A stretch of DNA of 64,000 nt from Natronocella acetinitrilica (GTDB lineage Bacteria; Pseudomonadota; Gammaproteobacteria; Nitrococcales; Aquisalimonadaceae), in NCBI RefSeq assembly GCF_024170285.1, contig NZ_JALJXV010000006.1:186001-250000 (forward strand), given 5' to 3'. Below, in pieces: positions 28,259 to 38,188 of the stretch. The notes under the pieces were generated by a model. It did not search any database and had not been told where the DNA came from. It saw only the letters and a list, made by a program, of their open reading frames with translations. The stretch's first letter is position 1, and the number at the start of each line of letters is the position of its first letter. Both the position numbers and the translations under genes were made by a program.

Positions 28259-30352
28259 TTACATGCTGGTACCAAAAGCCTTGACCAGGCTGGGAATATC
28301 AATGATCAGCGCAATGCGGCCATCACCGGTGATGGTGGAGCCGGCCAACCCCGGCAGCCCGTGGAGCATCGCGCCCAGCGGCTTGATGACCACTTCCTCG
28401 AGACCCAGCACTTCATCCACCACCAGGCCCAGCGGCTGATTGCCGAGCACCACGGAGACCACCTGCTGCTCGTCGCTTTGCGCCGCCCCGCCACCGATCA
28501 CGGAAACATTTCCGATCTCGCTGATCCAGCGGCGCAGGTGGAACAGCGGCATGGCCTTGTTGCGCACCATCACCACACGACGGCCATCGACAGTTTTCAT
28601 CCGCTTCGGGTCCAGCTCGAAGATCTCGCTGACCACCGACATGGGCATGGCAAACTTGCGGCCATCGATACGCACCATCAGCGTCGGCAGGATCGCCAGG
28701 GTCAGCGGTACCTTGATGCGCAGGGTGGTGCCCACGCCGAGTTCGGAATCAATGCTGACGGTGCCGTTCAACTGGGAAATCTTGGTCTTCACCACGTCCA
28801 TGCCGACGCCGCGGCCGGAGACATCGGAAATCTGATCCTTGGTGGAGAAACCAGGCATGAAAATCAGGTTGTAGCAGTCGGAGTCATCCAGGCGATCGGC
28901 GCTCTCGCGATCCATGATGCCCTTCTCCACCACCTTGTTGCGGAGCACGTCCGGATCCATACCGCCGCCGTCATCGGAGATGATGAGCAGGATGTGGTCG
29001 CCTTCCTGGGCCGCCGAGAGCAGGAGCTTGCCCTGACGAGGCTTGCCCGCCCTCTCCCGCACATCCGGCAGTTCCACCCCGTGGTCACAGGAATTGCGTA
29101 CCAGGTGAATCAGCGGGTCGGCGAGAGCCTCGACCAGGTTCTTGTCCAAGTCGGTATCCTCGCCGCGCATCTCGAGTTCGATTTCCTTGCCCAGGCTGCG
29201 GGCGAGGTCGCGCACCAGCCGGGGGAAGCGGCCGAATACCTTCTTGATCGGCTGCATCCGCGTCTTCATGACGGCGGATTGCAGATCGGCGGTGACCAGT
29301 TCCAGGTCACCAACCGCCTTGCCAAGTTGCTCATCCTCCTGCTGGCCGCGCAGCGTGCTGAGGCGGTTACGCACCAGCACCAGTTCACCGACAAGATTCA
29401 TGATGTCGTCGAGCTTGGCGGTATCCACGCGCACGGTGGCCTCGCCCCTTGGCCCCTCGGCCCGGGCTGGTTCTGCCGCGCTGGAAGCGCCGGCAGCTGC
29501 AGCAGGAGGAGTTTTCCCCGCCGGCGGCGCCTCCGCGGGCGGTGTTTCACGGCTTGAACTGGCGGGCTTGGCTGCCGGCGTCTTTACAGGACCTTTGCCC
29601 TTGCCGTGCAACTCGTCCAGCAAGGACTCGAATTCGTCATCGCTGATGTCATCGCCATTGGCAGCCTCACGGGCGGCTTTCGGCGCACCCACTTTCGCCT
29701 CCGGAACGCCGCCATGACGCCCCTTGCCGTGCAGCTGGTCGAGGATGGCGTCGAATTCCTCCTCGCTCATGTCACCGCTGTCCGAGGAGTCCGTCTCGGG
29801 GCTCCTCTCCTCGGATTCTGTTGCCTGCACTGATGAGGATGGTTTCTGTTTCTGCTCGTTATCCAGGGCATCCAGCAGGGCGTCGAACTCGTCATCGCTG
29901 ATGTCATCACCGCCGCCGGGTTTCCTGGTCGGCTCCGGCGCGGAGGTTCCGCCCTGCAGGCTGCCGTGTTCGATGAGTTCTTCCAGTGCCCGCAGCAAGC
30001 CTTCCGGCGCCTGCTCAAGTTGTTTGCCCCGCTCCAGCGCATCGAAGTGGCCGTTCACCACATCCAGCGCCTGGAGCACCTGGTCCATCAATTCGGGGGT
30101 GACCTGCCGTTCGCCGTTGCGCAACAGGTTGAAGAGGTCTTCAGTACGGTGGCAAACGTCCACAAGTGGCGACAACCCGAGAAAGCCAGCGCCGCCCTTG
30201 ATGGTGTGAAACCCTCGAAAAACCGCATTCAGCAGATCGGCGTCATCGCCGCGCTGCTCCAGCTCCACGAGCTGCCCACCCAGGGTCTCGAGGATTTCCC
30301 GTGATTCCACAAGGAAATCCTGAACAATATCGTCGTCCGTATCGATGCTCAT
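28259..30352 (-). CDS. cheA: chemotaxis histidine kinase CheA
   Basis: 697 residues. HPt domain with phospho-histidine H49 (FRGFHTIKGGAGF), P3 dimerisation (about 315-375), P4 kinase (LIHLVRNSCDHG, GRGVGMDVV) and C-terminal P5 CheW-like domain. Instead of a classical P2, the linker (about 145-250) holds three similar acidic motifs of the type DDISDDEFDALLDAL, each followed by polar sequence. Such linkers in Vibrio CheA form the localisation (LID) region that contacts ParC/ParP. It phosphorylates CheY and CheB. Confidence 0.97.
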   Translation of the reverse strand: MSIDTDDDIVQDFLVESREILETLGGQLVELEQRGDDADLLNAVFRGFHTIKGGAGFLGLSPLVDVCHRTEDLFNLLRNGERQVTPELMDQVLQALDVVNGHFDALERGKQLEQAPEGLLRALEELIEHGSLQGGTSAPEPTRKPGGGDDISDDEFDALLDALDNEQKQKPSSSVQATESEERSPETDSSDSGDMSEEEFDAILDQLHGKGRHGGVPEAKVGAPKAAREAANGDDISDDEFESLLDELHGKGKGPVKTPAAKPASSSRETPPAEAPPAGKTPPAAAAGASSAAEPARAEGPRGEATVRVDTAKLDDIMNLVGELVLVRNRLSTLRGQQEDEQLGKAVGDLELVTADLQSAVMKTRMQPIKKVFGRFPRLVRDLARSLGKEIELEMRGEDTDLDKNLVEALADPLIHLVRNSCDHGVELPDVRERAGKPRQGKLLLSAAQEGDHILLIISDDGGGMDPDVLRNKVVEKGIMDRESADRLDDSDCYNLIFMPGFSTKDQISDVSGRGVGMDVVKTKISQLNGTVSIDSELGVGTTLRIKVPLTLAILPTLMVRIDGRKFAMPMSVVSEIFELDPKRMKTVDGRRVVMVRNKAMPLFHLRRWISEIGNVSVIGGGAAQSDEQQVVSVVLGNQPLGLVVDEVLGLEEVVIKPLGAMLHGLPGLAGSTITGDGRIALIIDIPSLVKAFGTSM

Positions 30353-30392
30353 GTCGCACCTGTCTGGTTATGCCAGCTTTCCGGCCAGCGGC

Positions 30393-31145
30393 TCAGAAGC
30401 CGAGACTGGAAAGCAGATCATCCACTTCATCCTGTCCTTTCACGGCGGTCGACGACTCCTTGCCCGGAATCTGCGGACCTTCGAGATCGGGCGTCGCAGC
30501 CTTCTGGCGCGACGCGCCGGACTGATCCTTTTCTTCGCCTTGCCTGCGCCCGGAAATGGAGATCAGCGAGACCAGTCCACTCTCCACTTCCTGCACCAGG
30601 TTGATGACCCGGCGGATTATCTGTCCGGTGAGATCCTGGTAATCCTGGGCCATCAATGCATCGGTGAGGTGGCTCTGAACCCTGCCACCCTCTTCCCCGA
30701 CGCGATCGAGAAACGCCTCGAGATCGCGGCTCAATATGCGGAATTCGTCCGCCGACAGCTCTCTGGCACGAAACTGCTGCCAGCGCTGACGCAGGCCCTG
30801 ACCGCCCTCTGCCAAGCCGTTGACCAGATCCAGGCTTTCCTCCACGGCGTTCAGGGTGCGATGAGCAGACTGCTCGGTCATGTCGATCACGTGATTCAGC
30901 CGGTCCTGGGCGTCGGGAATCTCTTCGGCAACGGCAGCCAGGCGGGAGTCGCTCTTGAAAGCCTTTAGAGCCTCGTGGAGTTCGCGGGTCAGTTGCCCGA
31001 GTTCGCGAAAGAGCTCCGTCTCCCTGATATGAGTCAGCTCCTCGACCAGATCATCAACGCCCACCTCGTCGCCGGATTCCAGGCGTTCCACCAGTTGTCT
31101 GGCGGTCACGAGCATCCGCTGATTGGCACTTTCCTGATCACTCAT
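30393..31145 (-). CDS. cheZ: CheY phosphatase CheZ
   Basis: 250 residues from the ATG at 31145; the longer frame to 31274 would run into cheY and has no support. Long helices (about 50-190) contain the active-site region LMAQDYQDLTGQIIRRVINLV, in which Asp and Gln take part in CheY-P hydrolysis. The C-terminal tail DEVDDLLSSLGF is the CheY-binding peptide. It starts 7 bases after the cheY stop. Confidence 0.95.
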   Translation of the reverse strand: MSDQESANQRMLVTARQLVERLESGDEVGVDDLVEELTHIRETELFRELGQLTRELHEALKAFKSDSRLAAVAEEIPDAQDRLNHVIDMTEQSAHRTLNAVEESLDLVNGLAEGGQGLRQRWQQFRARELSADEFRILSRDLEAFLDRVGEEGGRVQSHLTDALMAQDYQDLTGQIIRRVINLVQEVESGLVSLISISGRRQGEEKDQSGASRQKAATPDLEGPQIPGKESSTAVKGQDEVDDLLSSLGF

Positions 31146-31152
31146 CGGAGGC

Positions 31153-31551
31153 CTAGCTCCCCGCCTCGATGCGCTCGAAGATCTTGTCGATCTTCTCCCG
31201 CAGGGTATTGGCGGTAAATGGCTTGACGATGTAGCCGTTGACGCCGGCCTGAGCCGCCTCGATGATCTGCTCACGCTTGGATTCGGCGGTCACCATCAGT
31301 ACGGGAAGATCCCGCAACTCGGGCTCAGCGCGCACTGACTTGAGCAGGTCCAGGCCGGTCATGCCAGGCATGTTCCAGTCCGTAATGAGGAAATCGAACC
31401 CGCCTTTTTTCAGGACCGGAAGCGCACTGTTGCCGTCATCCGCCTCGGCGGTGTTGTTGTAGCCCAGGTCCCGCAACAGGTTCTTGATGATTCGCCGCAT
31501 CGTGGAGAAATCGTCCACGATCAGGATTCTCATGTTCTTGTCGAGACTCAC
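31153..31551 (-). CDS. cheY: chemotaxis response regulator CheY
   Basis: 132 residues, single receiver domain: acidic pair D13/D14, phospho-acceptor D58 in [15 protein letters not shown], conserved T (MVTAES) and K (IVKPF). Phosphorylated CheY binds FliM and changes rotation. I chose the GTG at 31551 (AAGGTG upstream); ATG at 31533 is an alternative. A 150-base gap separates it from fliA. Confidence 0.97.
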   Translation of the reverse strand: MSLDKNMRILIVDDFSTMRRIIKNLLRDLGYNNTAEADDGNSALPVLKKGGFDFLITDWNMPGMTGLDLLKSVRAEPELRDLPVLMVTAESKREQIIEAAQAGVNGYIVKPFTANTLREKIDKIFERIEAGS

Positions 31552-31700
31552 TTTCAGTCACCTTCTATGGTCTTTATGCGCAGTGCGGCTCGCGGCGGGG
31601 CACGGCGAACCACCTAGGGAAGGATGGACGCGCGCGGCCTCATGTTCTGCCGATTACTGCCCAAAATTCGGCACTTGCGCCACCGAATTCGAGAGATCGG

Positions 31701-32417
31701 TCACTCTATCCAATCGGCAAGGTGGGCCCTTAACTTGAGGGCAATGCGTCCATGAATCTGGCTGATGCGGGATTCACTCACACCGAGCACGGCGCCGATC
31801 TCCTTGAGATTCAGTTCCTGCTCGTAGTAGAGAGACATCACCAATTGCTCGCGCTCGGGCAAGCCGCGGATAGCGTCCGCCAGGGCATGCTGGAAATTTT
31901 CGTCCTGCAGGGCGTCCAGTGGCTGCGCCACATCCGCCGCCGGTTCCCGACCCTCGGACTCGTCATCATCAATGCTGAAAAGCCGTGCCGTGGAGGAATC
32001 CCGCAGGATCTGGTGGTACTCCTCGGCGCTGATGCCCATGGCCTCGATGACTTCGCTGTCCCGGGGATCACGCCCGGTACGATGCTCGATCTCGCGGATG
32101 GCACGGGCGACTTCCCGAGCCTTGCGGTGCACGGAACGCGGCGTCCAGTCCAGTCGGCGGATTTCATCAATCATTGCGCCACGGATGCGGATACCGGCAT
32201 AGGTCTGGAAGCTGGCCCCCTGGGAGGCATCAAACTGGCGGGAGGCCTCCAGCAGACCGATCATGCCGGCCTGTATCAGGTCGTCCACCTGCACGGAGTC
32301 CGGCAGCCGGGCCATGAGATGATGGGCGATGCGCTTGACCAGCGGTGCATGCTGCACTACCAAATCCTGCTCCACCTGGGCGGCAACCTGCTGATAAGCT
32401 TTCGCTGGCATCTTCAT
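31701..32417 (-). CDS. fliA: flagellar sigma factor sigma-28 (FliA)
   Basis: 238 residues. Sigma regions 2 (HLMARLPDSVQVDDLIQAGMIGLLEA), 3 and 4 (LNLKEIGAVLGVSESRISQIHGR) of the SigF/WhiG/FliA class. It directs late genes such as fliC, whose promoter at 57356-57382 fits its consensus. The ATG at 32417 overlaps the flhG stop in an ATGA arrangement; a GTG at 32426 is an alternative. Confidence 0.96.
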   Translation of the reverse strand: MKMPAKAYQQVAAQVEQDLVVQHAPLVKRIAHHLMARLPDSVQVDDLIQAGMIGLLEASRQFDASQGASFQTYAGIRIRGAMIDEIRRLDWTPRSVHRKAREVARAIREIEHRTGRDPRDSEVIEAMGISAEEYHQILRDSSTARLFSIDDDESEGREPAADVAQPLDALQDENFQHALADAIRGLPEREQLVMSLYYEQELNLKEIGAVLGVSESRISQIHGRIALKLRAHLADWIE

Positions 32418-33319
32418 GCTTGCCACTCGCCGCTCTTGCCACTCACCTGCACCAGGCGCTCGACGAAAAACTCAAGGTGCCCTTCCGGACCGGCAGGCAT
32501 GGGCCACTGGTCGACCCGACGCGCCAGGTCGGCAAAGGCCTTACCCGCAGGGCTGCCCGGATACATGGCAACCACGGCCCGCTGGCGCTGCACTGCCTTG
32601 CGCAGGCTCTCGTCCATGGGGATACCGCCGAGCAGGGACAGGGTCACGTCGAGGTATTTGTCACAGACCCGCGCCAGCTTCTCGAACAGTTCCTGGGCCT
32701 GTCTGCCGCCACTGACCATATTGGCGACCAGGTGGGCGCGGGGCACGTGATAGTCGCGGTTCAGGACCTTGATGAGGGCATAGGCGTCGGTAATGGAGGA
32801 TGGTTCGTCACAGGCCACCACGATCACTTCCCGTGCCGCCCGGGCAAAACTGATGACGCTATCGGCAATGCCTGCGGCAGTGTCGACAATCAGGTAATCG
32901 ACGTCCTGGCTCAACTCGCTGAAACTGCGGATCAGACCCGCGTTCTCCGCCGGGCCCAGTTCCGCCATGCGTTTGGTGCCGGAGGATGCCGGGACGATCA
33001 TCACCCCCTCGGGGCCTTCCATGAGTACCTCTTCCAGGGTCACCTGCCCCTCGATCACGTGGGACAGGTTGTACCGCGGCGTGAGGCCCAGCAGGACGTC
33101 CACGTTGGCAAGCCCCAGGTCCGCGTCCATGAGCATGACCCGGCGTCCGGAGCGCGCCAGCGCAACCGAGAGGTTGACCGATACACTGCTCTTGCCAACG
33201 CCACCCTTGCCGCTGGTCACTGCAATGACCTGGACTGGTCTGGCCTTGGCCATGCGCCGCAACCCTGCTGCCTGATCCACTCGTCCCCACCCCTGTTCGA
33301 TACTTGTGTTGATGTTCAT
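32414..33319 (-). CDS. flhG: flagellar number regulator FlhG (FleN), MinD/ParA-like ATPase
   Basis: 301 residues from the ATG at 33319; a GTG at 33340 is less likely. Deviant Walker A SGKGGVGKSS, MLMDADLGLANVDVLLGL and LIVDTAAGIADSVISF. FlhG restrains flagellar number, partly by binding FleQ and FlhF. The first 30 residues resemble the DQAAGLR activation helix that stimulates the FlhF GTPase. It lies between flhF and fliA, the usual order. Confidence 0.96.
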   Translation of the reverse strand: MNINTSIEQGWGRVDQAAGLRRMAKARPVQVIAVTSGKGGVGKSSVSVNLSVALARSGRRVMLMDADLGLANVDVLLGLTPRYNLSHVIEGQVTLEEVLMEGPEGVMIVPASSGTKRMAELGPAENAGLIRSFSELSQDVDYLIVDTAAGIADSVISFARAAREVIVVACDEPSSITDAYALIKVLNRDYHVPRAHLVANMVSGGRQAQELFEKLARVCDKYLDVTLSLLGGIPMDESLRKAVQRQRAVVAMYPGSPAGKAFADLARRVDQWPMPAGPEGHLEFFVERLVQVSGKSGEWQA

Positions 33320-33348
33320 GGGCACGCACGTGCCCTGCACCTGAACGA

Positions 33349-34785
33349 CTAGTGCCCACCACCGAAGACCATGGCCATGTGCTCATCCTCGACCTCGACG
33401 TCGGTGTCGCGAACGATGTCCACCGCCTGCTGAACGAGTCTATCACTGCGGGCCGGCTGCAAATCCTCCGGTACCCGCTGCCCCACACCCAGATAGGCTG
33501 CCGCCAGCCGGTGACGCAGCATCACTGTCAGGGCCGGGCCCAGGGCAGCCGCCTCGTCCACCTTGGTGATGATGCAGCCGGCCAGGCCCATGCGCTTGTA
33601 CGTCCGCGCCGTCTGATCGAGACTCGCCAGCTGCGTACCGGCAGACATCACCAGGTAGCTGCGCAGCTTGTGATGTGACGTCTGCAGCGCCTTGAACTGG
33701 TCTGCAATCCGCAGGTCCCGCCGACTCATTCCAGCGGTATCAACCAGTACCAGGCGACGATCCGACAGATCGTCGAGTACCCGCTTGAGCTCCTCGCCAT
33801 CATCGGCGGCATGCACCGGCACCCCGAGAATCCGGGCGAAATTGCGCAACTGGTCCTGGGCGCCGATCCGGAAGTTGTCGGTGCTGACCAGCGCCACATG
33901 CTGGCGGCCGTGGCGCAGCGCGAACCGGGCTGCCAGCTTGGCCACGGTGGTTGTCTTGCCGACGCCGGTGGGGCCGACCACCGCCACCACGCCTCCAGTA
34001 TCTATCAGGTCATCCCTGGCCACCGGCGTGTGCCGGGTGATGATTGCCAGCGCCTGACGAAAGGCGATGTCGGGCGTGACGTTTTCCGCCACACGGTCTG
34101 CGGCCTTGCGACACAGATCCGGACCGAATCCAAGCTCCATGAGCCGTCGCAGCACGTGGGTACGGACCGGATGGCGCTTTTCGGATTGCTGCCAGTCCAG
34201 CAGGCTCAGCTGGTTCTCGAACAGACTGCGCAAGGTTTTCAGCTCCGCCCGCATCTCCACCAGCGCCGGCTCCTGTGTCCACTCGACGTTGACCGGCGAT
34301 TTGGCCCGTGTCGGTCGCCCGGAATCCTTAACCGTGGTCGCGGCGCGCTTCGGCGCCCGACGGGTTTCAGTGTGGCCGGCTTGCGGCGCAGAGTCTGCGA
34401 ACGCCATCGCACTGCCCAGGGCCTGCTCCAGGTCATCGTCCAGCGCGTCATCCACACGGACATCAATGCCGCCACCGGCACGCCTGGCCGCCGCCACCGG
34501 CGCGCCCTGTTCGACCTCCCGCAGCAGGGCACCGAAGGCCGGCTCGTCGGCGGCATTGCGGCGCGCCGGCATCGGGGCCGCAGCGGGTGTGGACTGGCGC
34601 CGGGGCGGCTCGGCCCGGGGGACGCTCGCCTCCATGGCCCGCTGGTCGAAGTCGATGGCGGAAATCACCTCGACACCACCCTCCACCGCACGGCTTGAGA
34701 GAATCACCGCGTCCGGCCCGTGCTCATCCCGCACCTGCCGGATGGCCTGGCGCATGTCCTTCGCGAAGATACGCTGGATCTTCAT
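33349..34785 (-). CDS. flhF: flagellar biosynthesis GTPase FlhF
   Basis: 478 residues; ATG at 34785 with GGAGG five bases upstream. A disordered B domain (about 55-190) is followed by the N and SRP-type G domains with P-loop VGPTGVGKTTTVAKLAARFAL, VDTAGMSRRD and TKVDEAAALG. FlhF marks the cell pole for flagellum assembly in bacteria with polar flagella. Confidence 0.96.
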   Translation of the reverse strand: MKIQRIFAKDMRQAIRQVRDEHGPDAVILSSRAVEGGVEVISAIDFDQRAMEASVPRAEPPRRQSTPAAAPMPARRNAADEPAFGALLREVEQGAPVAAARRAGGGIDVRVDDALDDDLEQALGSAMAFADSAPQAGHTETRRAPKRAATTVKDSGRPTRAKSPVNVEWTQEPALVEMRAELKTLRSLFENQLSLLDWQQSEKRHPVRTHVLRRLMELGFGPDLCRKAADRVAENVTPDIAFRQALAIITRHTPVARDDLIDTGGVVAVVGPTGVGKTTTVAKLAARFALRHGRQHVALVSTDNFRIGAQDQLRNFARILGVPVHAADDGEELKRVLDDLSDRRLVLVDTAGMSRRDLRIADQFKALQTSHHKLRSYLVMSAGTQLASLDQTARTYKRMGLAGCIITKVDEAAALGPALTVMLRHRLAAAYLGVGQRVPEDLQPARSDRLVQQAVDIVRDTDVEVEDEHMAMVFGGGH

Positions 34786-34813
34786 GGTTGCCTCCGTCAC
34801 TCACCCGGGCCCG

Positions 34814-36946
34814 TCAGGCGCCGGATACCTGCTGTTGTCCGATGGATGCGACGATGCGCACCTGCTTGTCATCCGGTACTTCGTTGTAGGACAGGACGTG
34901 CAAGCCCTGGACCCCATGTCGCATCAATCGTGATAGCCACTGCCGAAGCGGCGGGGCCGTGAGCAGCACTGCCGGCTGGCCGGCGGCCTCCTGGCGACGT
35001 GCGCTGTCGGCAAGTGACCGCTGCAAACGATCCGCCAGGCCTGGCTCGAAACCAGCCGCATCGCCGGTGCCCTGCACCGTGTTCAGCAGCAACTGCTCGA
35101 GTTGCGGGTCGAGGGTGATGACCGGCAGCTCGGCTGCCATGCCATTGACGTTCTGCACGATCATCCGGCCCAGCGCCTCGCGCACGGCGGTCAGCAGCTC
35201 GGTGGGCTCCTTGCTGCGGGTGCCGTGCTCGGCCAGCGTGCCGACAATGGTGCGCATGTCGCGAATGGGAATGTTCTCGGCAAGCAGGCTCTGCAGCACC
35301 TTCACCACCACGCTGAGCGGCAGGGTGTTCGGCACCAGGTCCTCCACCAGCTTGGGCTGCTGGCGGGCAAGCATGTCCAGCAGCTTCTGGGTTTCTTCAT
35401 GGCCGAGCAGCTCATGGGCGTGACCCTGGATCACCTGGCTCAGATGCGTGGCGACCACGGTGCTGCTGTCCACAACGGTGTAGCCCATGGTCTGGGCGTA
35501 ATCCCGCTGTCCGGGCTCGATCCAAACCGCCTCCAGGCCGAATGCCGGGTCCCTGGTCGGCGTTCCCTGCAACTCGCCCTGCACCGTGCCCGGATTGATG
35601 GCCAGCTCACGACCTGGCTGGGTCTCCGCCTCGGCCATGGGTACACCGTGGATGCTGATGCGGTACTGGTTGGGCCCGAGATCCAGGTTGTCGCGGATGT
35701 GTACCGACTGCACCAGGAAGCCCAGGTCCTGCGACAGCTTCTTGCGCACACCCTTGATCCGGGTCAGCAGCTGGCCGCCCTGCTGGCGGTCCACCAGGGG
35801 AATGAGCCCGTAACCCACCTCCAGTCCGATCACGTCTACCGGCGGCACGTCATCCCAGCTCAGCTCTCGCTGTTCCGGCGCCATCGCCGGTTGCGCGGCC
35901 TTGGACTTGTCGCCACGGCCGGGGGTTGGTTCCACGTCGTCCGGGCCGAGAACCTCCGGCTCTTCCTGGTTGCGCCGATTGATGTACCAGGCCAGGCTGC
36001 CACCGGCTGCGGCCAGGGTCAGGAATGCCAGGTTGGGCATGCCCGGGATCAGACCCATCAGCCCGATGACACCGGCGCTCACCGCCAGCGCCTTGGGGTT
36101 CTTGAACAGCTGCGTCAGCACCTGCCGCCCCATGTCCTGACTGGAGGAGACGCGGGTCACCAGGATGGCGGTGCCGGTGGACAGCACCAGCGAGGGGATC
36201 TGCGCCACCAGCCCGTCACCGATGGTCAGCAGGGTGTAGGTGCGCACCGCATCGTTGAATTCCATGCCGTGCTGCAGCAGGCCGATGGACAGCCCGCCGA
36301 TGATGTTGATGAAGAGAATCAGGATGCCGGCAATGGCGTCGCCCCGCACGAACTTGCTGGCGCCGTCCATGGAGCCGTAGAAGTCCGCCTCCTGGGACAC
36401 CTCTTCGCGGCGCTTGCGGGCCTGGTCCTGATCGATCAGGCCGGAGTTCAGATCCGCATCGATAGCCATCTGCTTGCCCCGCAGCGCGTCCAGGGTGAAC
36501 CGGGCGCTGACTTCCGAAATGCGGCCCGCGCCCTTGGTCACCACCACGAAGTTGATGATGACGAGGATGGCGAACACCACGAAACCGACGGCGTAGTTGC
36601 CACCTACCACGAATTCGCCAAAAGCCTGGATCACCTGGCCGGCGGCGTCGGTGCCGGTATGACCTTCAAGCAGGACCACCCGTGTGGAGGCTACGTTCAG
36701 GCCGAGGCGCAGCAGCGTCGCCACCAGCAGCACCGACGGGAAGACGGCGAACTCCAGGGGCCGGGGGGTATAAACCGCCACCAGCATGATCACCAGCGAC
36801 AAGGCGATGTTGAAGGTGAACAGCATGTCCAGCCCCAGCGGGGGCATGGGAATAACCATCATCATCAGCAGGGCCATGAGCAGCAGTGGCGTGCCCAGCC
36901 CGTTGCGGCCAAACTCCCGCAGATTATTCAGTACGGCCGTTGCCAT
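34814..36946 (-). CDS. flhA: flagellar type III export gate protein FlhA
   Basis: 710 residues from the ATG at 36946 (GAGG six bases upstream; another ATG at 36958). The N-terminal half has about eight membrane helices and the FHIPEP-type loop. The C-terminal half, from about 360, is the cytoplasmic ring domain that docks chaperone-substrate complexes. Full length for the family. Sixty bases separate it from flhB. Confidence 0.97.
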   Translation of the reverse strand: MATAVLNNLREFGRNGLGTPLLLMALLMMMVIPMPPLGLDMLFTFNIALSLVIMLVAVYTPRPLEFAVFPSVLLVATLLRLGLNVASTRVVLLEGHTGTDAAGQVIQAFGEFVVGGNYAVGFVVFAILVIINFVVVTKGAGRISEVSARFTLDALRGKQMAIDADLNSGLIDQDQARKRREEVSQEADFYGSMDGASKFVRGDAIAGILILFINIIGGLSIGLLQHGMEFNDAVRTYTLLTIGDGLVAQIPSLVLSTGTAILVTRVSSSQDMGRQVLTQLFKNPKALAVSAGVIGLMGLIPGMPNLAFLTLAAAGGSLAWYINRRNQEEPEVLGPDDVEPTPGRGDKSKAAQPAMAPEQRELSWDDVPPVDVIGLEVGYGLIPLVDRQQGGQLLTRIKGVRKKLSQDLGFLVQSVHIRDNLDLGPNQYRISIHGVPMAEAETQPGRELAINPGTVQGELQGTPTRDPAFGLEAVWIEPGQRDYAQTMGYTVVDSSTVVATHLSQVIQGHAHELLGHEETQKLLDMLARQQPKLVEDLVPNTLPLSVVVKVLQSLLAENIPIRDMRTIVGTLAEHGTRSKEPTELLTAVREALGRMIVQNVNGMAAELPVITLDPQLEQLLLNTVQGTGDAAGFEPGLADRLQRSLADSARRQEAAGQPAVLLTAPPLRQWLSRLMRHGVQGLHVLSYNEVPDDKQVRIVASIGQQQVSGA

Positions 36947-37005
36947 GGTCATCCTCATGGGACGCCAGCGACGGATTCACGGCGCAGGCGTCAGAAAGTT
37001 GTCAC

Positions 37006-38175
37006 TCAGTTCCCGTCATCCGGCGGTGTGCGTCCCCGCTCGGCGACCTCCCGGAACTCCTCCGGAATATCCGGATTCGGTGGCTTCGGCCGTTGCCCGC
37101 CATAGCGATTCACGGTCCGCAGCTGGTAGATGTAAGCGAGTACCTGGGCCACCGCCAGATACAGCCCTGCAGGGATTTCCTGCTCCAGCTCAGTGGTGTG
37201 ATACAAGGCTCGTGCCAACGGCGGTGCTTCCACCCGCGGAATGCGGTTTTCCTCGGCGATTTCGCGGATGCGCAGGGCCACCACGCCAACGCCACGGGCC
37301 ACCACACGGGGTGCGCGCATCCGCTTCTGGTCGTACTGCAGGGCGATGGCGAAGTGGGTGGGGTTGGTGATGACCACGTCGGCCCGGGGCACGTTTTCCA
37401 TCATGCGGCCCTGGGCGATCTGATTCTGCAGCTGCCGGATCTTGCCCTTGACCTCGGGCTTGCCCTCGGTCTGCTTCAGCTCATCCTTGACCTCCTGGAG
37501 GGTCATCTTCAGTTTTTTGGTGTGATCCCAGAGCTGGTAGGGAATGTCCACGAGTGCGACGAGAATCAACGCACTGGCAAGCGCAAAGAAACTCCAGAAG
37601 AAGATCTTCAGCCCCTCGTTGACACCCGAACCCAGGGGCTCGACTGCAAGCTGGGTAATGCGGTCCTGCAGCGACCACAGCAGCAGCGCACTCACACCAC
37701 CCACCACCAGCACCTTGGCCAAGGCCTTGCCCAGCTCCACCAGGGCCTTGACGCCGAACATGCGGCCCAGGCCCTTGACCGGGTTCAGCTTCTCCAGCTT
37801 GGGCGCCATGGCCTTGGCGCTAAAGGTCCAGCCGCCCATTGCCGCCGGCGTGATCAGCGCCGCCACCAGCATGAGCAGCGCGAAGGGCGCCACGCCGAGC
37901 AGGCCCATGGCGATGGCGTGCCGGAACAGATTGATGGGCGCTTCCGGGTCGAAGATCTTCTCCCGGGACACATTGAAGGCCAGGTCGAACACCTGGAAGA
38001 TCTGCCCCGCCATGAAACCGCCGAACACCAGCAGCCCACCGGCACCAAGCACCATGATCACGGTGGTATTGAGCTCCCGCGATCGGGGGACCTGCCCCTT
38101 CTCCTTGGCGTCCTGTTGCCGTTTGGGCGTGGGTTGTTCCGTTTTCTCCTGGCCGTTCTCGCTCTCTTCAGCCAC
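37006..38175 (-). CDS. flhB: flagellar export switch protein FlhB
   Basis: 389 residues: polar N-terminus (EKTEQPTPKRQQDAKEKGQ), four membrane helices and a cytoplasmic domain with the autocleavage motif NPTH (VVITNPTHFAIAL, about 275). Cleavage there switches export from hook to filament substrates. The C-terminal tail is longer than usual and proline-rich. A second, tail-only copy lies at 24382-24684. Confidence 0.97.
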   Translation of the reverse strand: MAEESENGQEKTEQPTPKRQQDAKEKGQVPRSRELNTTVIMVLGAGGLLVFGGFMAGQIFQVFDLAFNVSREKIFDPEAPINLFRHAIAMGLLGVAPFALLMLVAALITPAAMGGWTFSAKAMAPKLEKLNPVKGLGRMFGVKALVELGKALAKVLVVGGVSALLLWSLQDRITQLAVEPLGSGVNEGLKIFFWSFFALASALILVALVDIPYQLWDHTKKLKMTLQEVKDELKQTEGKPEVKGKIRQLQNQIAQGRMMENVPRADVVITNPTHFAIALQYDQKRMRAPRVVARGVGVVALRIREIAEENRIPRVEAPPLARALYHTTELEQEIPAGLYLAVAQVLAYIYQLRTVNRYGGQRPKPPNPDIPEEFREVAERGRTPPDDGN

Positions 38176-38188
38176 CAGTGTCTCCTAA

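Noticed and set aside
31552-31700. Possible sigma-28 promoter before cheY (GCCGATTA on the plus strand)
   Set aside because: It points away from cheY and has no TAAA element at the right distance.
35102-37105. Long open frame of 667 codons on the plus strand opposite flhA
   Set aside because: It is a shadow of flhA: high GC keeps the opposite strand open. The translation is His/Gln-rich with no domain, and the minus-strand product is unmistakable.
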